Part shown: positions 35,534 through 46,092 of the stretch, one piece after another | How positions within the stretch are numbered: position 1 is the first letter of the stretch | Layout of the letters: each line of letters starts with the position of its first letter | Origin: Arabidopsis thaliana | Lineage: Eukaryota; Streptophyta; Magnoliopsida; Brassicales; Brassicaceae | Length of the DNA stretch: 64,000 nt | Assembly: GCF_000001735.4 (NCBI RefSeq) | Contig: NC_003074.8 | Span: forward strand, 2,108,101-2,172,100 | Reading direction: 5' to 3' | Translations under genes and position numbers: made by a program | The notes under the pieces: generated by a model | Databases searched by the model: none | What the model saw: only the letters and a program-made list of their open reading frames with translations | Told to the model about the DNA's origin: nothing

Positions 35534-36139
35534 ATGGAGTTCTCTTTGATCGCAGATACAGTCACAGTTTGCACGGCTAAGCAAGGTATCGCGTTTGGGA
35601 AATCTCTTCTTCAAAGGTTGGATTTGGCCAATCACATTTCTTTCGCCGATTCCGTTGTTGATCATCAATCTCCCGGTGGAGGAATCGTTCAAGCATCGGC
35701 GATTATTTTCCCCGTCGATGCAATTGCTCCTCCACCGGTCAGATCTAGCTCTTATAAGACAATTCGCCGGATCCGTAAAAAGCGACGAACCAGGCGAGTT
35801 TCGTTTGGTGGAGATGGAGATGACGCAGGAGATTTTGGTCGTTTTCTGTTAGAAGGTGATTTCGGTGGTAGCGACGGTCCATTTGGATTTGGAGGCGGAG
35901 GAAACGATGGAGGCGGAAAGGGATGGAACTACGGCGGCGGCGGCGGTGGTTTCGGGAGGGATAATTGGGATGGGTCTTCGTTTTCGTCTTGGTCAGATCC
36001 AGCGATGGAATTTGTGTATGAAGTGATTTGCTGGATCGCGTTGTCTAATTGTGTGCACTTTGCGTTCAAGAGGATAGTGAGGATCGTGACCGACGGTGAA
36101 AGGGAGAAGTTGAACATTGCATTATCTCCGGTATGCTGA
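35534..36139 (+). CDS. Glycine-rich protein with C-terminal hydrophobic helix, 201 aa
   Basis: Single exon opening MEFSLIADTVTVCTAKQG. I do not recognise a characterised family. A basic cluster lies near residues 75-90 (KTIRRIRKKRRTRRVSFGG). Residues about 90-155 are Gly-rich with Phe/Asp (FGFGGGGNDGGGKGW, YGGGGGGFGRDNW). A hydrophobic segment near 165-185 (EFVYEVICWIALSNCVHFAF) could span or contact a membrane. The hydroxylated N-terminus and late basic patch could suit plastid targeting, but this is a guess. Close G-box pairing upstream suggests light or ABA control. Recalled as 'glycine-rich protein' At3g06780. Confidence 0.85.
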   Translation: MEFSLIADTVTVCTAKQGIAFGKSLLQRLDLANHISFADSVVDHQSPGGGIVQASAIIFPVDAIAPPPVRSSSYKTIRRIRKKRRTRRVSFGGDGDDAGDFGRFLLEGDFGGSDGPFGFGGGGNDGGGKGWNYGGGGGGFGRDNWDGSSFSSWSDPAMEFVYEVICWIALSNCVHFAFKRIVRIVTDGEREKLNIALSPVC

Positions 36140-36463
36140 CAAATTCGTGGTCGTGGTGATGATTCCTGGTTAAAAGTATTCTTAATCTCGGTTCCAATTA
36201 CATCATATGATCTCTCGTGTGTATATATATTACATTGTACATATTTATTTAATTTCTCCTTCGCAAGTTCACATTAGATTTTTATAATTTGTTCTGTTTA
36301 GAGTAGTGTTTAGTCATCATTAGAGACATGAATGATGATTGATTTGTTTGATTAAGTGGATAAAAACTGAAAAGTCTCTCACATGAGTGTTTAAGACAAG
36401 CATGTAAATACCATAATCCTAATAAACTCCATCCATTACATAATGCATTGTTCATGTTTAATA
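36140..36463. other. Convergent 3' regions
   Basis: The 3' UTRs of the glycine-rich gene (plus) and MORF3 (minus) meet here. Nothing else seen. Confidence 0.5.
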
Positions 36464-37643
36464 TTAAGCACTGGGCTTGTTGAACTCTCCCGGATTTACT
36501 GGAGAATGAAGACCCATGGATGGCTCTCTCCTCTCAACCTGCATTGTCTCACGGCGCCTATCATACCTTGGCCTAGGACGGGGTCTAGTATGACGCTGTT
36601 CCGTGAACCTGTACTGTGGTCTGGGTATGACCTTTCCTTCAACGTACAAGTCACCTGAACATGAGAGCCAAAGACAGATGGTATCAGTATTAAGAACCAT
36701 ATCTCAGTACCCAATCATTCAGACAAAATCTACAAACGTTACACACCTCCGTAGTCTTTGTTTGGTACATCGAGATAGGAATCCGGCAGCACCCAGAGAA
36801 CACCAGGCAATGCTAATGAATCACACAACTCTAGATCAGATTTCTCAAACAGTAAAATATGTTCTCATTTTATAGTACTAGAGACAGACAATAACTGCGA
36901 TAAAACAAAGATCAAGAGAAGTTTCCTCCTAGCTGTTGAACAGAGCAGTACCAAACAGAGAAAGCCTTTTACGATAAATCTCAACATCATAAGTAAACAA
37001 CTAGAAAAGCTATGTCAGAGCAAAAAAGGCTTAAAAACCTAATTGCAAATATGGAGAAGTTGATACCTTTGACTTTGCAAGAGAGCTCTTCAGAGATCAA
37101 AGCACCAAAGCCAGTGTAGGTCGAAGTACAAACAGAGTAAATCTTCTTCTTGGCCTCTTCCTCACTATAGTTTAACCATTATTACCCACAAAATGCAAAT
37201 CCGTCAATCCCCAAATGCACAAGAAAACATTTGAGAGTCAAAATCAAATGAAAAGGAACTTGCCAGCCAAGGACGGAAGTTAAGGTTTTGACATAAGAAT
37301 TGATCATCTCTTCTTCAGTAGGTTTAGGATCAGTGAACTCCATGACGATGAGCCAGTGCTCATAATCGCACCCATCAAGAAGAATCGTCTCCTTCGGCGG
37401 ACGGTTGCTCCAATTCGGCGAAGGATCATTCAGCGGCGAGTATCCGGACCCGGATGTCTTGGGTCGGGTCGAGATGTAACACGGGCCCAGGCTGGTTCGG
37501 GAAGAGGAAACCTTTTCAATTAGAGGCATGGCGAATCGAGAACGAGAAGAGAGCGTAGGAAATGAAGAAGAATATGAAGTAGAGGAAGAGAGGGTTTTGT
37601 TTAGGAGTGTCGATAATGTTCGCCGTGTGCTGATAAGAGCCAT
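36464..37643 (-). CDS. MORF3: MORF3, mitochondrial RNA-editing factor, 244 aa
   Basis: Multiple organellar RNA editing factor: binds PPR proteins and other MORFs in C-to-U editing complexes in mitochondria. Exons (minus) 37264-37643, 37067-37164, 36747-36812 and 36464-36654 sum to 735 bases, 244 residues. Residues 1 to about 60 are Ser/Arg-rich and suit a mitochondrial presequence ([20 protein letters not shown]). The MORF domain runs from [20 protein letters not shown] through [14 protein letters not shown] and [20 protein letters not shown]. The tail is Arg/Pro-rich ([13 protein letters not shown]). Intron 1 uses a GC donor (listed separately). The gene shares a 0.8-kb divergent promoter with IBR3; three site II boxes lie 70-110 bp upstream. 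Confidence 0.95.
37165..37263 (-). other. GC-AG intron in MORF3
   Basis: The donor reads CTG then GCAAGTTCC, the usual context of a GC donor. The acceptor is ACTATAG at 37165. Only this join keeps the frame (SVLG-C-EEEAKKK). A nearby GT two codons later would lead into a stop. Confidence 0.85.
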
Positions 37644-37711
37644 CGCCGGTGAGGGTTTCGGCTTCTGTTCTTCTTCGGTCCTTCTCTTTGCAGAAGCTTT
37701 GAGAAACTATA

Positions 37712-37752
37712 TGGGCTTAGTGGGCCTTTGATTTATACTTTTTAGATGGGCT
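37712..37752. promoter_or_regulatory. Site II cluster in the MORF3/IBR3 divergent promoter
   Basis: TGGGCT at 37712, TGGGCC at 37721 and TGGGCT at 37747. Clustered site II elements near the start are known features of plant genes for mitochondrial and other organellar housekeeping proteins, which fits MORF3. Confidence 0.6.
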
Positions 37753-38433
37753 ATTAAAAAATTTCTCTACATTAAATTCCTTAGTTTAGTAGTTAAAAGT
37801 TTCCCAACAGAAAAATACTTTAAATCTTCTTGTCAAATACTTCAACACTCCTAATTGAAACACTTTCAGTGTTAAAAAAATGTTTCAATTATCGCTTGTC
37901 AAATTGTTTGTTCATTCTTAAGTGTTTTCAGAAAGAAAATTTCGTCCTCGTTAGCTATAAAACGTATTCATTTTGTATTAGCTTTCTTAATGTGAATATG
38001 ACGTCCTAAGTCAAATCACCTAATCTAAAATTTTGATTTGAGTTAGCAAAATGTCCATCAAGTTAATTCATGGATAACTTTTCCAACCTATATATGGTTA
38101 GTAATTAGTAATTATCTTTGGCTTTTTTTGGATGCATATAAAATCACAATGACGATAATAACGATGATTATCAAAATCAAAATGGTTACTGTATTTACTA
38201 TTTATAAAAAAAGAAAACATAGAATTATCTCTCCAAAAATAAGAAAAGTAGATAAACATTTCTGAAATTGCTGTAAGGTCAAAAGTAAAAAGAAAATTAT
38301 CCAAAAGAAAGGTTATGCGACTTTCCGTAAATGGAATTGTTGGTATGAATGCGTGTATTTGTGTTTTAGAGAGCTATTCTTGTTGATGAATCTCTGAGGA
38401 GCAGAGCGAGATAGAGGAGAGTGAAGGAACATC
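37753..38433. other. Divergent promoter region, IBR3 side
   Basis: AT-rich, with no gene and no strong motif recognised. The last 60 bases are probably IBR3 5' UTR. Confidence 0.45.
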
Positions 38434-41400
38434 ATGGGAAGCAGCACGGGCGATCTTGTGACACGTATCCAATCAGCTCACCGTTTCGATCACGATGCCT
38501 TGTTTCGTTTTGCCGCCGACAACGTCTCTGGCTTTCCGACCAACCCTTCCCAATTCAAAGTCTCACAGGTATGTTTTCCAATCGCCGAGGTTTTTTCTCC
38601 GGTAAGAAAGAAACTTTTATCTGACTGTGTTTTGTTTTGGTTTGGTTTACATACAGTTCGGACATGGGCAGTCGAATCCAACGTTTCTGATAGAGGTTGG
38701 CTCAGGGAGTTCCTTGAAACGATACGTTTTGAGGAAGAAGCCTCCTGGCAAGCTTCTTCAATCTGCTCATGCTGTTGATCGAGAGTTTCAGGTATCAATC
38801 AATTAATAATCTTTACCTCTGTAAAATTCATTGTAACTGTTCATACTCGATTTTTGAAGAAGATGAAATTTTGTTGTTTCTAGTACCGTTTTGAAATGCA
38901 GAATCATTGTAACTTTTTGTGATGCTGCTTATAAGAGATACGGTATCAACTAAAGGTAGATGCTTTTTTTGCTTAATACTTTGATGGTGGTTGGTTTATG
39001 TAGGTGCTTCGGGCTTTAGGTGAACATACACAGGTTCCTGTTCCTAAAGTCTTCTGCTTATGCACTGACCCTGCTGTCATTGGGACTGCTTTTTACATTA
39101 TGGAGTTTATGGAAGGACGTATTTTCATTGATCCAAAGTTGCCGGTAAGATATTCTCTGTTATGTGAATGTGTATGTACGGTTTTTTTAGCTTGAGATGT
39201 GACTCATTGTAAACGAAAGGTGTAAATTTGTGTGTGTTTCATCGGTTTTGATTTAGAATGTAGCACCTGAAAGGAGAAATGCGATCTATCGTGCAACCGC
39301 CAAAGCCTTGGCATCTCTTCACTCTGCTGATGTGGATGCCATTGGTCTTGAGAAATATGGTCGGCGAGGCAATTACTGCAAAAGACAGGTTTGTTCTTTA
39401 TTTGGGGCTGGTGAATTTCCAAATCACTACTCACTAGTTTGATGTTCTCTTAATGCTTATATGCTCTTGCTAAAGTTTTTTCTTTTGGATACCTCCATTT
39501 CAGATAGATAGGTGGTTCAAACAATATTTGGCTTCAACAAGTGAAGGTAAACCTGAAAGGAATCCAAAGATGTTTGAGCTTGTTGATTGGTTACGCAAAA
39601 ACATCCCCGCGGAAGATTCAACTGGAGCAACATCAGGCCTTGTCCATGGAGACTTTCGCATTGACAATCTCGTTTTTCATCCTTCTGAGGTCTTAATACT
39701 TTCAAGATCTTTTGTTTTCTGATCCTTGGATAGTCTCGGAGACTTAACTGAAAATATCTTAAACTGTAGGATCGAGTTATTGGAATAATTGACTGGGAAT
39801 TGTCCACGCTTGGGAACCAAATGTGTGATGTTGCATACAGCTGCATGGTAATAACCTATTCTTGTTTGTTGTATTGTACTCATAAAGCAGTTTTCTTTGC
39901 TTCCTGCTCTGATATACAGTTCATTTGTGTTGGCAGCATTACATTGTGAATGTTCAGCTCGATAAGGAGCATGTTAGTGAAGGTTTTGAAACTACTGGGC
40001 TTCCAGAAGGAATGCTTTCGATGCCAGAATTTCTCTTAGAATACTGTTCTGCATCGGTATTGTCCTGCAACAACATGTAGTCTTTAAAAGGAATCAAGTC
40101 AGGTGTTCCTTGTACATTGCCTATATTTTCTCAATTTCTGTTGTAGTGACATATTGGCAAATGAACTTTAGGGAAAACCATGGCCTGCTGCAAACTGGAA
40201 GTTCTACGTAGCGTTCTCCTTATTTCGGGCTGCTTCAATCTACACAGGGGTGTACAGTAGATGGTTAATGGTATTCCCCGGGCATATTTTTGAATTCTAA
40301 GATTCTTTATTATGCAGTTGTAGAGCCATTGACATTGTGTTGATCATGCAGGGGAATGCTTCTGCCGGTGAAAGAGCGCGAAATACAGGGGTTCAAGCTA
40401 ATGAGCTTGTAGAGTCTGCCTTGGGTTATATTGCACGTGAAAATGTTCTTCCAGAACACCCTCCATCTGGTAATCGACCTCTTTGAGATTCAAGTTTGTT
40501 AAGGATAACTGTTTATTTTACATTTCTTATATATGGATGCAGTTCAAAGAGACGTGTCTCCGTCGTATGAAAGCCTTGTGGATGGAAGCGGGAGATTCAT
40601 CCCCAACAGAAAAGTATTGGAGTTAAGGCAGAAGTTGATCAAGTTTATGGAAACTCATATCTACCCAATGGAAAACGAGTTCTCCAAACTTGCTCAATCA
40701 GATATGCGATGGACCGTTCACCCTCAGGAGGAAAAGTTAAAGGAAATGGCAAAGAGAGAAGGCCTATGGAACTTATTTGTTCCTGTATGCATCTTTTTCG
40801 CTACAAATCTCTTATTACTTTTACCCTGATTGAGACTGTACTTATTGATTCTTGGTTCTTGCAGGTAGATAGTGCTGCTAGAGCTAGAAGAGAACTGGCG
40901 GCTACCGAGAATAAACATAACCTCTCGGGCAAGTCTTTTGATCAATTGTTTGGTGAGGGCCTCACGAACCTGGAGTATGGTTACCTTTGTGAGATCATGG
41001 GTCGTTCTGTTTGGGCTCCACAGGTGTTTAACTGTGGTGCACCAGATACTGGAAACATGGAGGTATAAAAGCCTGATGTTGTTTACCGTTCCAAGAGTTG
41101 TCTCATTGCTTGTTACTTGTATTTATATAATCTGTACTATCTTGTAGGTGATACTGCGGTATGGTAACAAAGAACAAATTTCTGAATGGCTTATTCCGTT
41201 GCTCGAGGGAAGAATTCGTTCTGGATTTGCTATGACTGAGCCACAAGTTGCATCGTCTGATGCAACCAATATTGAATGCTCTATCCGAAGGTAAGAGATT
41301 TTCTTTATATTGATATCTACTTTCATTCGAATTCTCAACTGAACAAAAAAATGAAAACATTTGAAAGCTATATGTCATCTTCAATTTTTCTACTGGTAAC

Positions 41401-42554
41401 TCCCAAAAAATGAGACTCAGTCCGCAATGTTCCTTATAGCTAATTCTGATGTTGATATAGACAAGGTGATTCATACGTCATTAATGGCACAAAATGGTGG
41501 ACAAGTGGAGCTATGGATCCCAGGTGCAGAGTCCTTATTCTCATGGTTAGTTCTCTTTCCTTGTTCTATTTCTCTCTTAATCTATCTATATATGTAAATA
41601 CACACACATGAATTCATATCTGTGCTATATAGGGAAAAACTGATTTCAACGCCCCAAAACATAAGCAGCAGTCTATGATATTAGTGGACATGCGGACTCC
41701 AGGTATAAGTGTGAAGAGGCCTCTCACAGTGTTTGGTTTTGATGACGCACCTCATGGACATGCTGAAATTTCTTTTGAAAATGTGGTTGTCCCGGCGAAG
41801 AACATTCTCCTTGGAGAAGGCCGAGGATTCGAGATTGCTCAGGTAATACTACAAAAGATTCACAGATTCAGGGCTTGCAGTAACAAAGAGTGTAAGGATT
41901 GTGTATTTATCGGTTGCTTGCGTTGTTGTTTGTTATATTAGGGTAGGTTAGGCCCTGGAAGACTGCACCATTGCATGAGACTAATAGGTGCAGCAGAGCG
42001 TGGAATGGAGCTAATGGCTCAAAGAGCTCTGAGTAGAAAAACTTTTGGGAAGTTCATTGCGCAGCACGGTTCTTTCGTCTCTGATCTTGCAAAGGTAAAC
42101 GACACTGCTTTTATCTCCCAATTGCTTCTTATGTTCTTCTTATATGAGTGGTTGTCTGATACAGTTACGGGTAGAGCTAGAAGGAACCCGATTGTTGGTT
42201 CTAGAAGCTGCTGATCATCTTGATAAATTTGGAAACAAAAAAGCTCGAGGAATTCTCGCAATGGCCAAGGTAAAAACTGTTGTATTTTGGTGACATTTGT
42301 TTTGCGCCAGAAATTGACAAATACAGATCTTGAAGAAGCAAAATCATTTTGGTACTCAGGTTGCAGCTCCAAACATGGCATTGAAGGTACTAGACACGGC
42401 AATACAAGTTCATGGAGCAGCCGGTGTATCCTCGGACACAGTTTTAGCGCATTTGTGGGCTACAGCTAGAACACTGAGGATTGCTGATGGACCTGATGAG
42501 GTTCATCTTGGGACCATTGGCAAGTTAGAACTGCAAAGAGCTTCAAAGCTTTAA
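38434..42554 (+). CDS. IBR3: IBR3, peroxisomal acyl-CoA dehydrogenase-like protein with N-terminal kinase-like domain, 824 aa
   Basis: Acts in peroxisomal conversion of indole-3-butyric acid to IAA. Exons: 38434-38568, 38657-38791, 39004-39144, 39257-39388, 39504-39689, 39770-39847, 39937-40056, 40172-40270, 40352-40469, 40543-40784, 40865-41062, 41148-41290, 41461-41545, 41633-41842, 41942-42094, 42165-42269, 42360-42554. They sum to 2475 bases, 824 residues, the recalled length. Residues about 20-340 are an aminoglycoside-phosphotransferase/choline-kinase-like fold with HGDFRIDN at 229-236 and IIDWE (Asp251). Residues about 400-824 are acyl-CoA dehydrogenase: [48 protein letters not shown]. 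The C-terminus is SKL, a classic PTS1. Convergent with the BRCC36 gene. Confidence 0.97.
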
Positions 42555-42926
42555 AGCGTTTTGGGATATGCGAATTCGATTCTCAGAATAAGATATCAGT
42601 TTTTTTTTTTTACATCATTAATAAAGTTGTTCTTGGGTCTTTTAGTACAAACAGTAAATCTGAATAAATTTACTACTAGATCTTATCTGTTTCATAATGT
42701 TAATACTTTATAATATTAAATCTTACTACGAAAACGTATCTTAAACTAAAGTCACAAAAATAATGTTCTTCTCATTCTTCTTTTTTGGTTCTTCCAAAAG
42801 TGGATCAGATTCTAAACAACAACAAAGCGATGGAGTCTGGTCAAAATAATACAATGTAAGAAAACAAATGTCCAAATAGAAATATACACAAAGAAGACGG
42901 GCATGTGTCTTTAGTTGCAGGTCTTT
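42555..42926. other. Convergent 3' regions of IBR3 and the BRCC36 gene
   Basis: Short spacer with the two 3' UTRs. Poly-T at 42599-42611. Nothing else seen. Confidence 0.5.
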
Positions 42927-45164
42927 CTACGATCCTCTTCTGCTTCGGCTGCCAGAACCGTGAACCAGATGAGATGGTCTCCGGCTTGTCTCTGCTCCTT
43001 TAAGTTTTTGTGCCTCCAAAACCTCAGCTTCATCCATCAGCATTGCTAACTGCACAACACACAACAGGTTTTAGACCCAACCAAAAAAAAGCATCATCCA
43101 TGAGAGAGCTTTATTTATGAGGAGACACATACCCGGATCTTGTTCTCCTTCTGCCTATCTTGAAGTGCGTTAATGGCAGGACTCAAGCTGCAAAAGCATG
43201 AAGTTCATATAACGAATGACAAAACCACGTATCAAATGTTTTAACACGCTTCACTAACCAGTATTCGATCAACTTGCACATGGAGGCTTGATATGTTGAT
43301 GTGTTGTGAATGAAAGCAAGAGGATGAACTCGCCCATCTCTAGAGAAGAAACAGAAGGAGCTTTAGCACTAAAATCTCTATGATTAGGGTATGAAAAAGA
43401 TTAATTGAAAACCTCATGTTTTGCTGCACTGATTGGTAGTACGCTGCTCGTTCCTCCTCGTACAGTACTCGTTGCAGGCTTTTAAAAGATGCTAAAGGTG
43501 AATTGACTGGAAGAAGGGATGAAGTTGGCAAAACATGAAGTGGGACTTCTTTTCTAACATACCCCGCACCACTGCACGTAAATTCCTAAGCTTAGTAATT
43601 ACGTAATTGAAAAATTGTAGTGTTCATAAGCCTAGAAGCGTATGTTGAGAAATACCTGGTATCTAAATTTGAACGGAGCATTGCCTCTTGCATACTTTCA
43701 GACATGTCCATCGAGTCAATTCCTATAGTTGTGCTGCTGAGATTGCCTGATTTGTGAGTTTCATCTCTGCCGGTGATATTGGCCTCAATATTGTTTGTAA
43801 AGAAAGGCCCAAAATCTGAAACCCGTCCTCCACCCTAGTCAGCCACATACACATACAAAACTCAAACATCAATGTGTATATACATTGCAGCCAATGGTTC
43901 AGTCAGAAATAGTACCATGATTGTCTTGAGAATTTTGAATAATGATGCAGATATTACAATTTGTCAACTTTCATTAAGCTCGAGTAAAATGCTATATAGC
44001 ATTTGGAAAAAGAGACCTTAGATCCGGAAGTTGTAGCAGTATCAATTGTGTCTAGCTCGGGCTTAGAAGAAGAGGATCGCTGGTATATCGAGTCCGAAGA
44101 ACTAGATGAAGATTCTATATCGATGACAGAATCTTTATTAGCAAGAACCAGGCTCATTGATTTAGGAATACTATTCGGCTTTCCATCAGAAGACTGGAAA
44201 GCGATAACTTGGATTCTACCAACCTGGAAACATCAACAAAGCCAGTTCAGCAAACAGGAGAAGTAATCCTGAAAAGTTTCAACTTGCTAATCCACTCATA
44301 GAAAGCAAATACCAACCTTGTTAGCATCTTCACTAAAACAGGAAAATATGAGGCCAATAAAACCAGAATCTAAAAGCTGATACATAGCTTGTGTCCGAAC
44401 ATCTGCAGGACATAAATATGAGGAACAAGATCATAAAAAAAATCATAAAAAGTTACAATGATGATGATACATACCGACATGGGAAGGAAGAACGGTAATA
44501 TGAGGATGGGAGTGGTACCATCCAATGACCCGTGTAGTTCTGCCCGTTGATATCGTCATTCTGTGTCAGAGAGGTTAGTTAAGGAAGACAACAAAACACT
44601 CTTGTTTTAACCAAACCATCATATCTAAAAGACACAAGAAGAACCACACATAGAGACCATCAATCTGAAAATAGCAAGTTTACAAAAAGGATATATCAGC
44701 CTGAGCAGAAGCAGCAGCCAATTGTTCAGGATTGGTTTCAACTCGATCCTTCTGCCGATCAGATCGTGGCTGAGGCGATGCTCCCCAGATCATAGCTGTG
44801 GCACTTTCGCCGTTCTTTGAGTACTAAGTCAATTTCCAATACCACAAACAAGATTTGAAAGTCAGCGATTGATTTTGATTATCTGGGAATTGTTCAAGCC
44901 TTAAAATATCATCAAAAACAGAGCGGCAAAAAGCCAAACTTTTGGACTGAATTCAATTAAATTAGAGTAATATCGAATCCAAGTAAGATGAAACATTCGC
45001 TGCAGAGTAAAAGTAAAGCGTAGACGAAGAGAAGATGAAGAAATAGTGTGAACCTCGATGTCGCCGAGAAGGAGACCCATGATTTCTTCGGTCTCGGTGG
45101 ATAATGCGTGAGTGAGGCAAGTCAACCAGACATCCTCCGACATATTTACGCATGTCAGAGACAT
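42927..45164 (-). CDS. BRCC36A: BRCC36-type JAMM deubiquitinase, 405 aa
   Basis: Lys63-specific deubiquitinase of the BRCA1-A/BRISC type; in Arabidopsis linked to homologous recombination repair. Exons (minus): 45054-45164, 44695-44823, 44475-44562, 44317-44402, 44017-44223, 43656-43834, 43413-43571, 43259-43339, 43133-43187, 42927-43049; 1218 bases, 405 residues. The JAMM zinc motif is complete: Glu27 (EEIMGLLLG), then HSHPHITVLPSHVD with His97, His99, Ser107 and Asp110. A Ser-rich linker follows (residues about 170-210), then a coiled C-terminal region (KENKIRLAMLMDEAEVLEAQ). The tail is Ser/Arg-rich. Intron 2 is an AT-AC U12-type intron (listed separately); joined there, the protein runs AQADRMTISTGRTTRVIGWY as in animal BRCC36. 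Divergent from the PME gene. Confidence 0.95.
44563..44694 (-). other. U12-type AT-AC intron in the BRCC36 gene
   Basis: On the minus strand the intron starts ATATCCTTTT and ends CTGACAC. TTCCTTAAC upstream of the end is a perfect minor-spliceosome branch site, with the branch A about 16 bases from the AC. The AC join keeps the frame (GCT GAT then AGA ATG); using the nearby CAG does not. Confidence 0.9.
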
Positions 45165-46092
45165 TATTACTTCTTCCGAAGAGATCTTTCAAACTTAATG
45201 CAGATGAGCTTCTTCGAGAATTCGATTTGAATTTTGCCTCTTTCGGACGAAACTGAGGAAAGCAGAAGAAAGAATCCTACATTAATTATGTGTCGGAACG
45301 TGTAATTTAGCACAGTTCCGATGGCGCGATATGAGAAATTAGGGTTGTGTTTGTGAATTTTGGGGGAGAAATAGATAACTACGTCGTTGTACAAACGGAC
45401 CTTGCCCGAATTACACCCGCCTTTTTTTAGAATTAGAAAGCAGGTTCGTGGGCTTTAAAATTTACAAGGGTTTTTGGTACATTATTAAACATCACTACTT
45501 CACTAGTAGTTAACAGGGATGATGATTTGCACTGTGACATTCAACAGTACTAAACCCTTATTCTTCATCTCTAAATCAACAATTTCCCCCATTTAGTAAG
45601 AATCATTCGAATCACATATTCTCTTAAGAAAATCATCAAGATTACGATTAATATGTATCTCACACTTCATCCCACAAATTCATGACCATACTTACTATTC
45701 ATAGGCTATCATAAAATCCGGAAACCAGATCATTTTAGATTGGGAAAAAAAAACCTTACTAAAGACAGAAAATGTAACATAGCCTCATGTTCTTTCCTAA
45801 AACCCCAGAAATAGTATTACAACTCTTTTCTATATTAACCCCATCGATCTTTCGATTCATTTGTTCTAAGCATTGTGTATACCAAACACGAAAAGATCCC
45901 TTCCCCCTAAAAAAAAAATAAAAAAATTCAGAGCTAGAAGGGGCCTCATAGTTATAGCCACAGTTATAGGCCCCATCTGCTCCATTTTTAACATGTGTAG
46001 AAAATCATATTAGAAAAGTAGGAAAAAATACTTGAGCAAAGATACCTTTTTCGACCTTTAGAATTTTTGTGAATATATAGGAAACAGAAAAA
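45165..46092. other. Divergent promoter of the BRCC36 and PME genes
   Basis: No gene seen. A TGGGCT site II box lies near 45450. The PME side has an AT-rich proximal region and a TATATAG box at about 46074-46080, very close to the ATG. Confidence 0.45.

Noticed and set aside
35929-36117. Minus frame ending in a poly-Pro run
   Set aside because: Antisense of the Gly-rich coding region of the plus-strand gene.
37255-37264. Apparent frame break in MORF3
   Set aside because: Explained by a GC splice donor; no sequence error needed.
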